Positions 39,266 to 50,900 of a stretch of 58,543 nucleotides of DNA are shown here, piece after piece. The position numbers were made by a program, and so were the translations under genes. Position 1 is the stretch's first letter. Each line of letters starts with the position of its first letter. The DNA comes from Hamiltosporidium magnivora (lineage: Eukaryota; Microsporidia; Dubosqiidae), in NCBI GenBank assembly GCA_004325065.1, contig PITI01000002.1:1-58543 (forward strand). Reading direction: 5' to 3'. The notes beneath the pieces were generated by a model. The model ran no database searches. It was not told where the DNA came from and saw nothing but the letters and a program-made list of their open reading frames with translations.

Positions 39266-42200
39266 ATGATAGTTAGGTAGGAGTTCGAAATGATAGAAAT
39301 CGTAAAAAAATTAGTCGCGATAGATATTTAGATTAGAAAAGCTAGGAAATTTAAGTAAATTATAAAGTAAATATATTTTTTAATGATTTTGCTATCTAAA
39401 ATATCTTATCATATAATTTTTGGAAATCGTTTTTGTGTTCTTATAGATAAGTTTGAATATAATTTTTCGCTTTAAGGGGGTAACCTAGCTTTTATATTTT
39501 TAATTCAGGTTTAGGGTTACAATCGAATGAGTTCTGAGCGCATTTTAATGATATCTGGTAGCTTAATTATGAAAGATATCTGACATTATATATGACTTTA
39601 TAAAAAAATTTTCTATTGCTATTCAAAATGTGCAAAAGGTAAAGTCTAAAATAGCAAAAAACGTGTAACATATTGTTGCATTTAAAGTAGACTTGTGTAG
39701 AAAAAAGATTGAATTCAGAATTTATGTATCTTATGAGAGTTTTAATTGCTATTGATGCATTAAAAATGTGTTTTCATAATAAGAATCAATATCTATGTTT
39801 TTGAAATTTTATCAAGTATAATAATTGTATTAGTCTATATACCTCAAACTTGATATTCTTTAAGCTTTACTGCAATTTGTAAATAGAGTATGCTAGCTTT
39901 TAATCCGAAAAACATTTCTGTATTACTTTTTAAAAAAGATGTCAGCGAAAAATTAGCGATTTAGAAGGAAATAAAACCTGTCTATTTGAATTCGGAACAG
40001 TTGCTTGGCCTAAAACATCTTTTCTTCCGACAAATTGATAGATACTATTCATGAAAAGCATAAATAACTAGTGTAAATTAGAAACGGAATCGGAGAAGGG
40101 CAGAACTATAGATTGAAGTGCGAGCGAATATAAATTTCGACATCTTTTCAAAATAATAAGAAATAATTCTGAACAGTTCAAGTTTTCTATTAAATTGTAA
40201 ATACTTTTTGCAAAATATTTTCGATTTTTGTTTTAAATACATATTAGAAATTTTGAGAAGTTTATATCTGAATTAAGGTTTTTTGAAAATTTTCGCCAAA
40301 GATTTCGATTGGTTTGTATCGCATTTTATTAAAATTTGTCTTAACTTATATTTAGAGTAAGACAGCTTCGTTATAAATACCGTTTTAAGTTTTTGTTGCG
40401 ATATCAAAAGTTTGTTTTTTATAAAAAAAATTTTGACCCATATTTTTGATATATATATAAAACTGTTTAGGTTATTTGTCTTTATGCCTTATTCCACCTT
40501 ATCTCTATCATCGCTCTATGTATATGAAAATGCATTTCATATTATATCATGCAAAGCGTTCACATATTGCATTATTTCTTTTCAACGAATATTTCAATCA
40601 CAAGAATATTACATTCTTTGATTTCATATAGTTATATTATTAAACATACATATTACTAGTGCACTTTGGCAGATAAATTGCGCATTATACATCGAATATA
40701 GCGCAAATTTTTTTTATGTACATATATTTGGTTTTAGTTTTTCTGATCAATCGGATATTCTTGTAAAAATCTAAAGATAGACTTAATAAAACATAAAGTG
40801 TTTCAATTCAATAACAAATCCCTATTCTATGTTATCACAGTTTCTTTTCCATTATTAATATATCATATCTACTGGCTTTTCTGTTGTCTAGATATAAATT
40901 TTTAAACCTAAAATATTTTTTACATAAATGGATATTTCTTTCGAAACCATGATGTATTAGTATAATGACTCGTTTCTGTAATTTATATGCACTTTTGAAA
41001 AATAAATAAATAAAAATTTGAGAATAACCAAGGTTGTTATATATTATTTACGTCTTTTGAATTAGTATCTTTTTTTCTTTTAGAACATATTTTTTTATTA
41101 TTAAATCAATGTAGTTCTTCAATTTTTTTGCAGATCAATTTAGATATTAAATTTTACCGAAGAATTTACATTTTTCGATCCTTCTTTTCCACGGATAGGA
41201 AAAATTTATGCTTGAATATGCTTTTTAAATTATTTTAGGCGTTTTTGAGAAAAATTTTTCGTTTGATAGGTGGTCAATTCAATCACGATTTGACTACCCC
41301 TGAAAATAAAGAATTTACTCAATAAAGGTCGAATTCGCTTTTGCGGTAATGAAATTCGATATCCATTTCTATAATATATTATTTCGATAGAAGATATGAA
41401 TAATTTTTTTTCATTCGTATATTTTCAATTTAAAATATTCGAACCAATGGACTCTCCTATATCATATAGTCATTTATTATTTGCTTAGTGAGAAGATGAT
41501 ATATATAAGAAAAATGATTAAATTTTGTAAGTATATGTTCTGCAGAAGGTTTTTTTTAGACATTACATTATACAATTTTTTGTTTAAAGTAAGTAAGTTT
41601 TTTTTATTTACACACTTTAAATATCTAAAGATTGATATATTATTCATAGCCGTATGCTAAACCTATTTAATTAACTTCTATAATTCTATATTTGTATTTA
41701 CAGTTGCAAGTGCGCACGTCATGTTCATAAAAGAATTGCGTAAAGAGGGTTTATGTTTGTCATAAACTATAGAATCTTCATTCTTTTTGATGATTTGATT
41801 TTCGGAAACATCTAATTCCTTTGATTAAGCTCTTGTCAATAGCAAAAATAAGTTTCTCAGTCGAGTTAAATCAAAACAAGAACTAATATTCAAATTGCGT
41901 TTTTTAAACCATAACCATTTGCCAAGAAGAATATTATGCGTTCCTTGATTATATTTTAAATTCAATGAAAAAATGAATAAGTTTCTATCTTTCCCTCAAT
42001 GTTTCCGATATTTTTCATGAGCATAATAATACTAAGCTTTATAGTTTTTGAATCACTAATGTAATGTTTGGTTTTCATTGTCCTAAAAAGTGGGTTTGTA
42101 TCTTTACAAAACCAAGGCTAGGATGAATAGAGATCCTAAAAGGCTTGTAAATAAAAGCCATAATATTACTTAAAACCATACCGAGGCGGTAATTTTGCAT

Positions 42201-42750
42201 TGATCGTCGCATTTGTGTAAAACGACTAAGGTTTATCTATGCTTAAACGCAAGAGTTACGAATAAATAGCCGACTATAAGTTCCTAAAAAGTTTACCAAT
42301 GAGAAAAAATTTTTAACAGGAATTTATTTCATAAAAAACATAAGTATTTCAAATCAAATATTTAAACAAAAACCAAGTAGACATACGAAATAATCAAAAA
42401 ACTTAATGATAAAATTATATTGTTGTCTGCACACTACAAACAAATTATGGTAATGCTTGAGTAGCTTGTGATTTCGAAAAGCATCCTTTTGTCGTAATAC
42501 AAGAAACCTTGAATTCCTTTCTAACTAAATATAATCCATCGAAAAAAATCAAACATTTTCATGATCAAGGTTGCGTCAAAAATTCGGTGCGGTTTTTAGG
42601 TTAGATTTGTAGCTTTAATAATTCTAGCCCAGTAAGACAAAAAAATATCTTTAAACTGTCTGATATACTGATTTTGGCTTTTTTTTTGCCTTATAGTTTC
42701 TTCATTAATCAAATTTATTAATTTATTTTATATAAAAAAAGTTTGTTACT
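39266..42750. other. AT-rich stretch, repeat-like patches near its end
   Basis: Mostly featureless. The part at 42100-42250 is slightly GC-richer and has short tracts reminiscent of dispersed repeats, but I could not align it with another place in the window. Confidence 0.4.
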
Positions 42751-42954
42751 GTTTGAAAGTCTTACTGGTTCTAATTAAAATTTTTTTAAGCTCATTTTGT
42801 TTTCTTTCTACAAATAATAACCGGTTCAAAGCGATAACAGAAGTTAAAATTTTATTTTTAAGAACTTACGTTAGTGAGATAGCCTTTTATAGCAGTCTTA
42901 CACCTAAACTTACCTTAGTTTCTATATCTCTAAGTAATTCTTTTGCGCGCCACG

Positions 42955-43175
42955 GCCTTGCATGTGTCTTGGCTTCTCACGGTAATGCTTCTCACCAGTC
43001 TCTTTCTAGTGGGTTCGTTTACTTCTTTGGATTTTGTAGAAATGTGGTTTTAAAGGGTGTGATTTTGGCTCTACGCGTAATTCTAACTTGGAAGACAAGT
43101 CCCTTTTATTCGCCTCTTAAGACAAGCAGGGAATACCAAAAGCCAATTCTGCTCCGGGTATCGTGGGGAAAGATC
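42955..43175 (+). mobile_element. SINE-like dispersed repeat, copy B
   Basis: This is the less degraded partner of 12290-12502. Order of shared blocks: CTTGGC, TTTCTAGTGGG, GAAATGTGGTTTTAAAG, then CGCCTCTTAAGACAAGCAGG at 43111-43130, AATTCTGCTCCGGG and GGGGAAAGAT. The reverse of the core is the block CCTGCTTGTCNTAAGAGGCG, which I associate with a conserved domain widespread in metazoan short interspersed repeats; I cannot name the family with certainty. A 144-codon forward frame (42753-43187) crosses it and is probably incidental. R3 copy 2 follows about 145 bases later. Confidence 0.6.
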
Positions 43176-43320
43176 TCTACTTTATAGAGACCAAGAATAT
43201 GAAGATGAGCAAAATAACTATGTTTTTTATTTAATTAAAAGCTTTCGTAAGCACCAAATCTGTTATGGAAATAATATTCTCTATCATGTTTTGTTTTAAT
43301 TATAAATTATAAATATTTTG

Positions 43321-43490
43321 GTGGAGGAGAATAATCACATTAGAAACCATCTGCTTAGCAATATGCATGTGAAATGGGGGCAAAGATCATTGAAAGGATG
43401 TTTCGTGTGAATAAAACCACACCAAATTTTCGGTTGTTCCATCGGTGTTTGAATTTGGAGGTCTGAGAACTGACAAAAATTTTTCTTTGA
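43321..43490 (+). repeat. Dispersed repeat R3, copy 2
   Basis: Aligns with 3847-4012 in the same orientation, best in GGAGAATAATCACATTAG and AAACCATCTGC. It is diverged and has no coding capacity or terminal repeats that I can see. It lies next to the SINE-like copy B; R3 copy 1 has no such neighbour, so the two repeats are separate elements. Confidence 0.5.
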
Positions 43491-43779
43491 ATTTATTTTG
43501 TAGTTTTACAAGCAACTAGATCACCGAGAACAGCCGTATTCATAAATATTTGCAATGTATAAAAGCTTGGAAACATAATTTTAGTCACACAGGTTAGAAA
43601 ACTTAGCGGCTGGGAGATATAAAAACCAAACTCTTTAAATTCAGGAAAATGGGTAGCAGGTTTTACCTATTAGTGTAATATTTATCTATCTAGGTAAACT
43701 CATCTAGACCGAGATATATCTTGGCTAGAATTTTATTGAGTTCTTAAGTGTAAAGTAAGTTATAATGTTACATAGTCTT

Positions 43780-43990
43780 GGAGGACCCAATGTAGGTTTC
43801 GGCTTACTATTACATTCCATCCTTCTGACATTAACTAGCTCCGGTCAACGGCCTCGCCTATTAACTAGGTTCTATACCCTTTTAGATGAAAGGCTATAAG
43901 AATATGGTATCGTAGGGACGCCGATGTAGTTTCGGGTACCTGTTATTTGTGTAAAACCTAGAACCGAGTTTTTCGGAAACAATATAACAC
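43780..43990. other. GC-richer segment with an internal direct repeat
   Basis: Base composition rises sharply. Two diverged direct copies about 130 bases apart begin GGACCCAATGTAGGTTTCGG (43784) and GGACGCCGATGTAGTTTCGG (43916). Neither strand has a long open frame and no tRNA or rR­NA fold is evident. It is probably another inserted repeat, type unknown. Confidence 0.35.
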
Positions 43991-43994
43991 TTGC

Positions 43995-46050
43995 TACTGT
44001 TCTTTAAAACTTTGTGGATTCTTAAATAACAGTATTTTAGTTTTTACATAGATTTCTAGAATCTTATTCGGTTTTTAATTTTTACTTTGCAATTCACATA
44101 CGATTAGTAGGCTAAAATACACTTTTATTAAACAAAGAAAATACTTCTTAAAATAGCTAATATCTATATAGTATGCATATGGCTGTTTGATTCTCTTTGT
44201 AAACCTTATATCTATCTTTAAACTGTATAAAGAATTGCCGAAAATAGTCCGAAGTTCTTTATTGCTGTATTTTATAATCCTTAGCAGCTAAATAAAGCGA
44301 TTAAAAACCAAGTCGTTATTTTAAAATTAAAACAAAAGCACCGTTTTAATGATCATTACAAGAACTCGGATGCATTTTAGGCTTAATCAGTAATCTTTTT
44401 ATATAATATATGGCTTTTAAGCTTTTAGTAAGTTTTACGAATATTCTACGCATCTAAAATTCATCATAATACTTTGATTGTGAATTGCAGCCGTAGTCTG
44501 ATTACAATGACCAAAGAAACTTTGGCCTAATAAATACAATTGTTTTTATATTTTCGAAGAATACCTTAAAACACAAAAAAATTTCTAATATATTTGCTTA
44601 ATGAATAAATTTGTATTATTATGATCCTCAGAAAAGCGCTTATAAACCAAAAAGCTATTTGATTTGTAAATTCAAGCAACTTTTCGATTATGAATGATTT
44701 ATATTTGATTTTTATATCTAAAATTTGTAGTTACAGATATTTGAGGTAATATTACTATAATCTATTTTAAAAATAAAAAGTAGCCATGGTTTTTAGAACG
44801 GTTTTTGGGCTTTGTGTTAAATATTATAATTTGAAGGGCTATGTTCGCGTTTTATGTGAAATTTTAAGGATAGTCTTGGTAGAAATCTTTTGTGTAAGAA
44901 ATTGGTTACTAAGGGCCCCAGCTTTTCATTTTATGACTTTCACTTCTTATGGATATAACATTTAAACACATATATAAATCCCTCGTATAAAATTTCCCTT
45001 TATTTAAATAGTTTGCCTTTTATCAATTTTTCGCATACCAAGATTGAAAACATATATAAGAAACACAAATATACGGGATCTTACTCTCTTATGATGCAGA
45101 AACCTCTTTGATCTTTCAAATATGCTGCTCATATTAAAATCCTTGGATTAATTTCATGATTGTACTGTGCTCAATTCTAAATTTTTTTTTACAACTAAAA
45201 CATAAATATTAAACTTAGATATTACCGTTTTAATTTTAATTTTATGGCAAAATTACTATTAACACCAATGATTTGTATCAATAAGTTTCTTTGAATATGT
45301 CTCTGGATCGCATGTTACAATTTCTACCATATTTATTACATTAAAATTTTTAATTAAAACAAATCTAAGGATATTTTAGAAACTACATGATAAAGCACAT
45401 TTTGCATTTACTTTAAGATTGTATGACCTTACTAGTTTATTTAGATTAAGATTTTCAAAATAAAAAAACTTTAAAAATTTTCGAAAGTAAAATCAGGTAA
45501 TACGTTACTGTAAATTATTCTCAAAACAAAAAATTCGTTACCTTCAAAATTTCTTTTCCTAGCCAAAACTTTTTCTAGAAGAAATAAAATTGTATAGTGA
45601 AATCCATTTCAAGATATCATTAATTTATGCAGTTAGCTAAAATTCGTAATATCAACAATTTACTTGTCTCTTTGAAAGATAATTTACAAACATGTGTTAA
45701 AACATTTTTTAACGGAAATGCAAAGTAGCACATTATTACAAAAATATTTGATTACAAATTTTACTCTTTTACGCATCATAACTCGTAACTCGTGATTCCT
45801 GATTTAAACTAAACGCGTATATGCAAATAAATATATAATACATATGTATCTATTTAGAAGAGCATTTTTTTCGCATAATAAATTCGATGTTGCAATTTAT
45901 ATGGTTATATTTGAATGAATAGATTACTTTTTTTAATATCTTTACAAATTATTTTTCCATATAGTTTTATATTGTTTAATAAATTTAATATTAAATAATA
46001 TGGTTAACCTGGTAAAATAAATTAGAAATTTTAATTTAATTTGTCTCGGC
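43995..46050. other. AT-rich stretch, nothing seen
   Basis: No supported gene. The last ~100 bases (from about 45970) resemble the sequence before the second small gene (from about 54225), so they belong to the duplicated unit. Confidence 0.45.
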
Positions 46051-46054
46051 AAAG

Positions 46055-46062
46055 TATAAATA
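46055..46062 (+). promoter_or_regulatory. TATA box of small gene, copy 1
   Basis: TATAAATA lies 28 bases before the ATG at 46083. It is preserved at nearly the same distance in the paralogue (54310). If transcription starts about 30 bases downstream of the TATA box, the mRNA has almost no leader. Confidence 0.5.
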
Positions 46063-46082
46063 AAAAGAAAAACTCGATTTTT

Positions 46083-46637
46083 ATGAAGAAAGTTTCTGTG
46101 CAATTTTATAGTAATGTATATTGTTTAATAACTTATATTGGTTTTTGTTTCGGTATGTGAACGCAAGATTTCAGATGTTATAGAGCACCTACGTATTGCA
46201 GACCATGTTGCAGTAATCCATGTTTTAGGAAGCCTGATGTTCGAAATTATTTCATAAGTTCCGATAGTGCAAGCAACTCTAATTCTGAAAATGAAAGTGT
46301 AAATGCTAACATTGTTTTATCCAAAGATGAAAAAAAAGAAGAATATATGTGTGGGCATAAATCACCCAGCTGCTCTGAACAAAAACCTGTCGAACCAGCT
46401 GAACCATCTGATGGGAATATATGTATCCATATGAACGTAATCCGCGAATCCACTGCTCTATCTGGAGAAGAATCGGAACAAGAATCGGAACAAGAAGGGG
46501 AAGCAGAAGATGAAATCGAAGAAGTTGTAACAACCTATGTAACTAAAAAGGCGGTTTCGCGTAGTTCCGCAAAATCTGGAAAGTCTTCGAAACCTGGAAA
46601 ATCAAAAAAATCTGGAAAATCAAGTCGACGTAGTTGA
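46083..46637 (+). pseudogene. Cys-rich secreted-type protein with acidic tail, copy 1
   Basis: The frame from the ATG is 184 codons long with one in-frame TGA at codon 26 (46158-46160). The order is: MKKVSVQFY and a hydrophobic stretch ending GFCFG (likely signal peptide); a cysteine cluster CYRAPTYCRPCCSNPCF; a Ser/Asn-rich linker; a CGHKSPSC segment; the motif GNICIHMN near residue 118; an acidic run EESEQESEQE; and a Ser/Lys/Gly-rich basic C-terminus with repeated SGKS. The paralogue at 54337 shares the signal, the cysteine cluster, the HKS segment, GNICIHMN, the acidic run and a VTT block, so the gene is real. The paralogue has GGG (Gly) where copy 1 has TGA, so I infer a nonsense mutation; rare readthrough cannot be excluded. 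A secreted or spore/surface structural role is only a guess. Confidence 0.7.
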
Positions 46638-47980
46638 AAATACTAAATCGAATGGAAGAACAGCCGATAAAATTATTTTGAACATGTGTAATTCAATTCT
46701 TATTTTTCTAAATCGTAAATGTGTAAATTTATTTTAGGAGAATAAGAAATATAAAAATATTTTACTAGGATTCCAATGAATAAAAACGGAAAAATAATTC
46801 ATTTTCTCAATAATATTTTAGAATTAAATTAGTTGAAAATTGTTTGTATAAGATTTCCAACTCTCGAATAGATGTTACTCTTTCAATTCAAGCTATAAAT
46901 ATACAATCAATTGTTTTTTAATCATAATATTATATTTACTGATTTCCAAATGATTAAAATCATAAATTTATATTTGTAAATAAAATATCTAAACCATGAA
47001 GTTATATATTATCATTAGAAAGTCAAAGAATTTATACGAAGTAACTTCGTAACTATTAAAAATTGTATAGAAAGTATGTGTTTATTTGATTAATTCGAAT
47101 CGGATGACTGAAAAAATATATTCGGACGATTTTATAGAAAAGGACAATGAATTATACGACGTTTGAATGATTAAAGTCTCATTGTAAAAATTTTTCTTTT
47201 TATTTATATTTAATTCTTTAAAACTAGAAGTTTTGATTTGGTGGCATTAATTAAATAATTTTATTTAGCTATGTTCAGTTATGATTGGTTAAATTTAGTT
47301 GTATTTAGTTATGTATAGCTTATATTTGTTTTTTAAATTCAAAATTATAAGCAAAAAATTACACATTCTATATTGACAAACATATCCAATAAAAAAACTA
47401 TCTAATACTTATATCGGATGCATTTTGCTGCTAAATGCAATATTTTTGTCTGGTGTAAAACCCGATCTTTCTGGTTATTTAGAATCTATCCCTTCCTTAT
47501 TCAGGATATATTAAAGAGATTTATATTTTTGTTACCATTAAAAATATCGGATTAAGATTTCTTTTATGATCCACTTAGGTTAAGAAGAACCTGTAAACAT
47601 AATTAGCAGAAAAGGATAAAAAAATTCTATGAAAATATATTAATAATGAAAAGACGTATTTTAGTATGAAAAAAATTTTGAAAATTTATAACGCGCTCTA
47701 TTAAGTCTCGGTTCTGATTGCCCCTTCCTCTTTTTTTCTCAGTATTCATTTATTTTAATTTTACTTCTTGTCAAACTCAAAATCAAGGAGATCTTCTCTA
47801 TTACTAGATCATTGGGCTCAGAAAACCATTTTAGGTTTTTTGCGTTTTTTCATTTTTGATAAAAAAAAAGCCAGAAACTTTAAGGTTTATAAACTAAAAT
47901 ACTATAAATACTATTTTATAAAATACAAAGATCGCAATTTTATATAGTATATTTTTTGAATAAAATTTTTCGTTAAGGTT
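46638..47980. other. Intergenic region of the first unit
   Basis: The first 150 bases share short blocks (TTTTGAACATGTGTAATTC) with the region after copy 2. At 47263-47322 there is an imperfect short tandem array of a TTTAGTTATG-like unit. A 20-codon acidic frame at 47104-47166 is noted but unsupported. No other gene is seen. Confidence 0.45.
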
Positions 47981-50900
47981 TTATATATCCTCTTCTGCCT
48001 CTTCAAGTACTTTATTTTTTTCTTTCGAATCCGAATATTTGCTTATATTTATTGTTGATAAGTCTAGCATAGTTCCTTCCTCTGAAATATTAAGTGGATT
48101 ATAATTTTTTTGGGTTTTTTAACGCCATTTTTCTTGATACGCTTGTATTATGTGAGCCTTTATTCCCAAGTATCTCTGCTTCCTTGATAACAACAATGAT
48201 GCTTTTTAATAAATCTCCGTGAATTTGGTTCACACTTAGGTCTTCTTCGTCTTTCAAAAGAGAATGTTTTTGACTTTTTTATTGCGCTATCGACGAAATA
48301 GATCCTTCTGTATTCATGAGTATTCGGTTTCTTTTAGAATAAATCTTATATTGTTCCTTTAAAATACCTTCCCTGGTTATAACATATGCTTTTGTTTTCT
48401 AAACTACATTTATAAATAAGATCGAGCCCTTCGTCTAATAATTCAGATTCTCTTAATCTATAGTTTCAACAATTTCAAGTAAATCAAAAGAGGCGATTCT
48501 TGCTCAATGTGCGTTTATTTCATTACTCCATCTAAAAGATATATTTAGTGTCTATCATTTCGAATCTTAACATATGCTTTTATTATTGGGTCGACATTTA
48601 TCTCTGCATACTCTTTTTCAATAATTTCTACCTGCTTGGCTTTTCTTCGCCGAAACCTTGGATTTAGACTCATTGAAGAGCGTTATATGAAAAAACAAAG
48701 CACACGATGTGAAGTTCTGTATAATACCCATGTAATCTTTTAAATAGCGTTCTAATACTTATTATTATGATAACCACATTGCAAGTTTAAACATTGATTC
48801 CGCTTCCCACAATAAATTTATATCCGAATATACTAGGACATTGTTAAATGGATTTAACTCATATTTCCCTTGTTAGTCATCTTAAAGGTCCCTAAGACAC
48901 ACATTTTATTTTTTTGCATTAAGGTCTCGAGTGACTTTTATAATTTGATATTTTGTTACATGGTCTAGCAAGTTGAGGCTATTCGTAATTCCTTTTGTTG
49001 ATTTATTTTAACTTATATTTTACCTTTATGAAGCTTTCTATTATTGCAGGATGCGCTTTCTTGGTATTCCCGGCTTATAATTTTTGATGTTCGGGTTGGT
49101 AATTCTTAAGTTTTTTTCTAGATACCTAAGAGTTGCAGACGCATATTTTCACTTTGCAAGTAACACCATTTAATCCTCTTACATGCTCTGTTCTAAGAAG
49201 ATACTGGCGCTCTTTGCATCTTGATTAACGGTAAATTATATTTAAACTTAAACGCCGCACATATCATATAATTAATTATGACATTTAGCCGGTTCAAGTT
49301 AACCTTTTCTATTTGATTTCTGTTTAACAATATCGCATGTTGGTTAATAGTAGAAAATATTTTTTTGATTTACTTACTACAACAAAGTCTTTCTACTTTT
49401 GCTACAAGTTTGCTTATAATGTTGCAATGGACCCTCGTATAAGATTTTTTCTGCTGACTTCAAAATTGCAAAAAATTTATAAACCAAAAATCTTCGCGAG
49501 GCAATAAATTCACCACAGGTATCATTTGTGGCTCACTGCTTTCTGTTTATCTCTAATCTAATAATGTTTACATGTAACTCAACTAGCATAGACTTTGATG
49601 TTGTAAAATTCTACGTGAAAGAGATTATGATCATAAATTGAAAAGAGATAGTTGCTAGTGTAAATATCTGCATTGGTTTGTATTGTAAATGTTGTTTAAT
49701 TCTAATTGGTCATTGTTACATTTTTCGCACAGCACAAAAAGTTAGGAAAACCATCTCTTTGTAGAATACCTCTTAATCTCTTTATGTTTTTATGAGCTTA
49801 CTGATATATTTAATTTCGTTTTTGAATAATACCATAATGGAAACAAGAACACCTCAAGCAAAAAAAAATTAATGAATTTGGTCAGATAAATATTATCATA
49901 TGCTAACGTGTGCGCTCTTGACACCAATGCATGTTTCATTAGAAAATTGATTACGACTTCTTAATAGGAACATTCGATAGTGCCCGCCTAATCGTTTTTT
50001 GCTTAAGCTCCTATCGTCGCTACTTTTCTAGCTAGAAACTCTCGCCTTAAATCTTAAAGTTGGATACCTTTGGTAAGGATAAGGTTGCTAACTCATAGAA
50101 TTTATACATATCTGTGATAATCTTTGGTTCGGGTTCCTTTGTGGATGCTTATAATAGCAAATACATATGTCCGCAGTAGAACCAGGCAATTTGGAATTCG
50201 GTTTATATTCTAAAATTTCAGTTAAAATAAAAATATTTTTGAAAAGTCGTAGTCTGTTGAAAAAAAAACAATTGCTATCACATGTAGGTGCTTTTTGGGT
50301 TTAAATATATTGGGGATGTTTATCAATCCATAAAGTGAAAAAAACATGACTTGTGATGTATCCGGCCCCAGCTATATCGGCTGATCTAATATATGGCTAT
50401 ACTATTGATCTTCTTCTACGCTTAAAACGAAAAAATACAAATTAATCACAACCAAACATGTCCTTTGATTTACTACGCTCTAATAACCTACGAATAATTC
50501 CACCTCGAAACAGTTCATAAATATGATGCTCTTTTTGAGATTATTCCTTGGTGTTAAACGCAAAGATTTTTAGACCTTTACATTTCTTTATTTGTTTTTC
50601 TAACTAGAGCTTCCAAATGATTAGATATAGGCTTATGTTTGAATAATATTTTAAAATAACTTTCTTTAGGCGCTTATCGAAATGACAACATGTTTTTTCT
50701 GTAGACTACCAATCTACAGAAAGCTATTAATAAATCTCTCTAGGAGATTCACCTTCTATTTTAACTATCAAGCATATCCTTGTTTAGCTTTGGTTTTTCC
50801 ATTGTAATGTAACCCTTCTCACCTTATATGAACGATTTCTCGTTTTTAAATGTTCTTGGTAGATGATACACTGCATAGGCAACGGCTTTTCATCAATGAA

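Noticed and set aside
39508..39522. GGTTTAGGGTTA, similar to telomere repeats.
   Set aside because: A single occurrence with no tandem array.
42753..43187. Forward 144-codon open frame.
   Set aside because: Its second half is the SINE-like repeat and its first half is low-complexity; the other repeat copy does not keep the frame.
43780..43990. GC-rich segment considered as an rRNA or tRNA fragment.
   Set aside because: No recognisable rRNA block and no cloverleaf could be drawn.
46153..46174. A 22-base GTATGT...TTTCAG tract around the TGA of small gene copy 1, like a micro-intron.
   Set aside because: Copy 2 aligns codon for codon through this stretch without GT, and removing 22 bases would shift the frame of everything downstream.
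46247..46533. Two reverse open frames over small gene copy 1.
   Set aside because: They are antisense shadows of its acidic, Ser-rich coding sequence.
47104..47166. A 20-codon acidic ORF (MTEKIYSDDFIEKDNELYDV).
   Set aside because: Too short to separate from chance, and there is no counterpart in the second unit.
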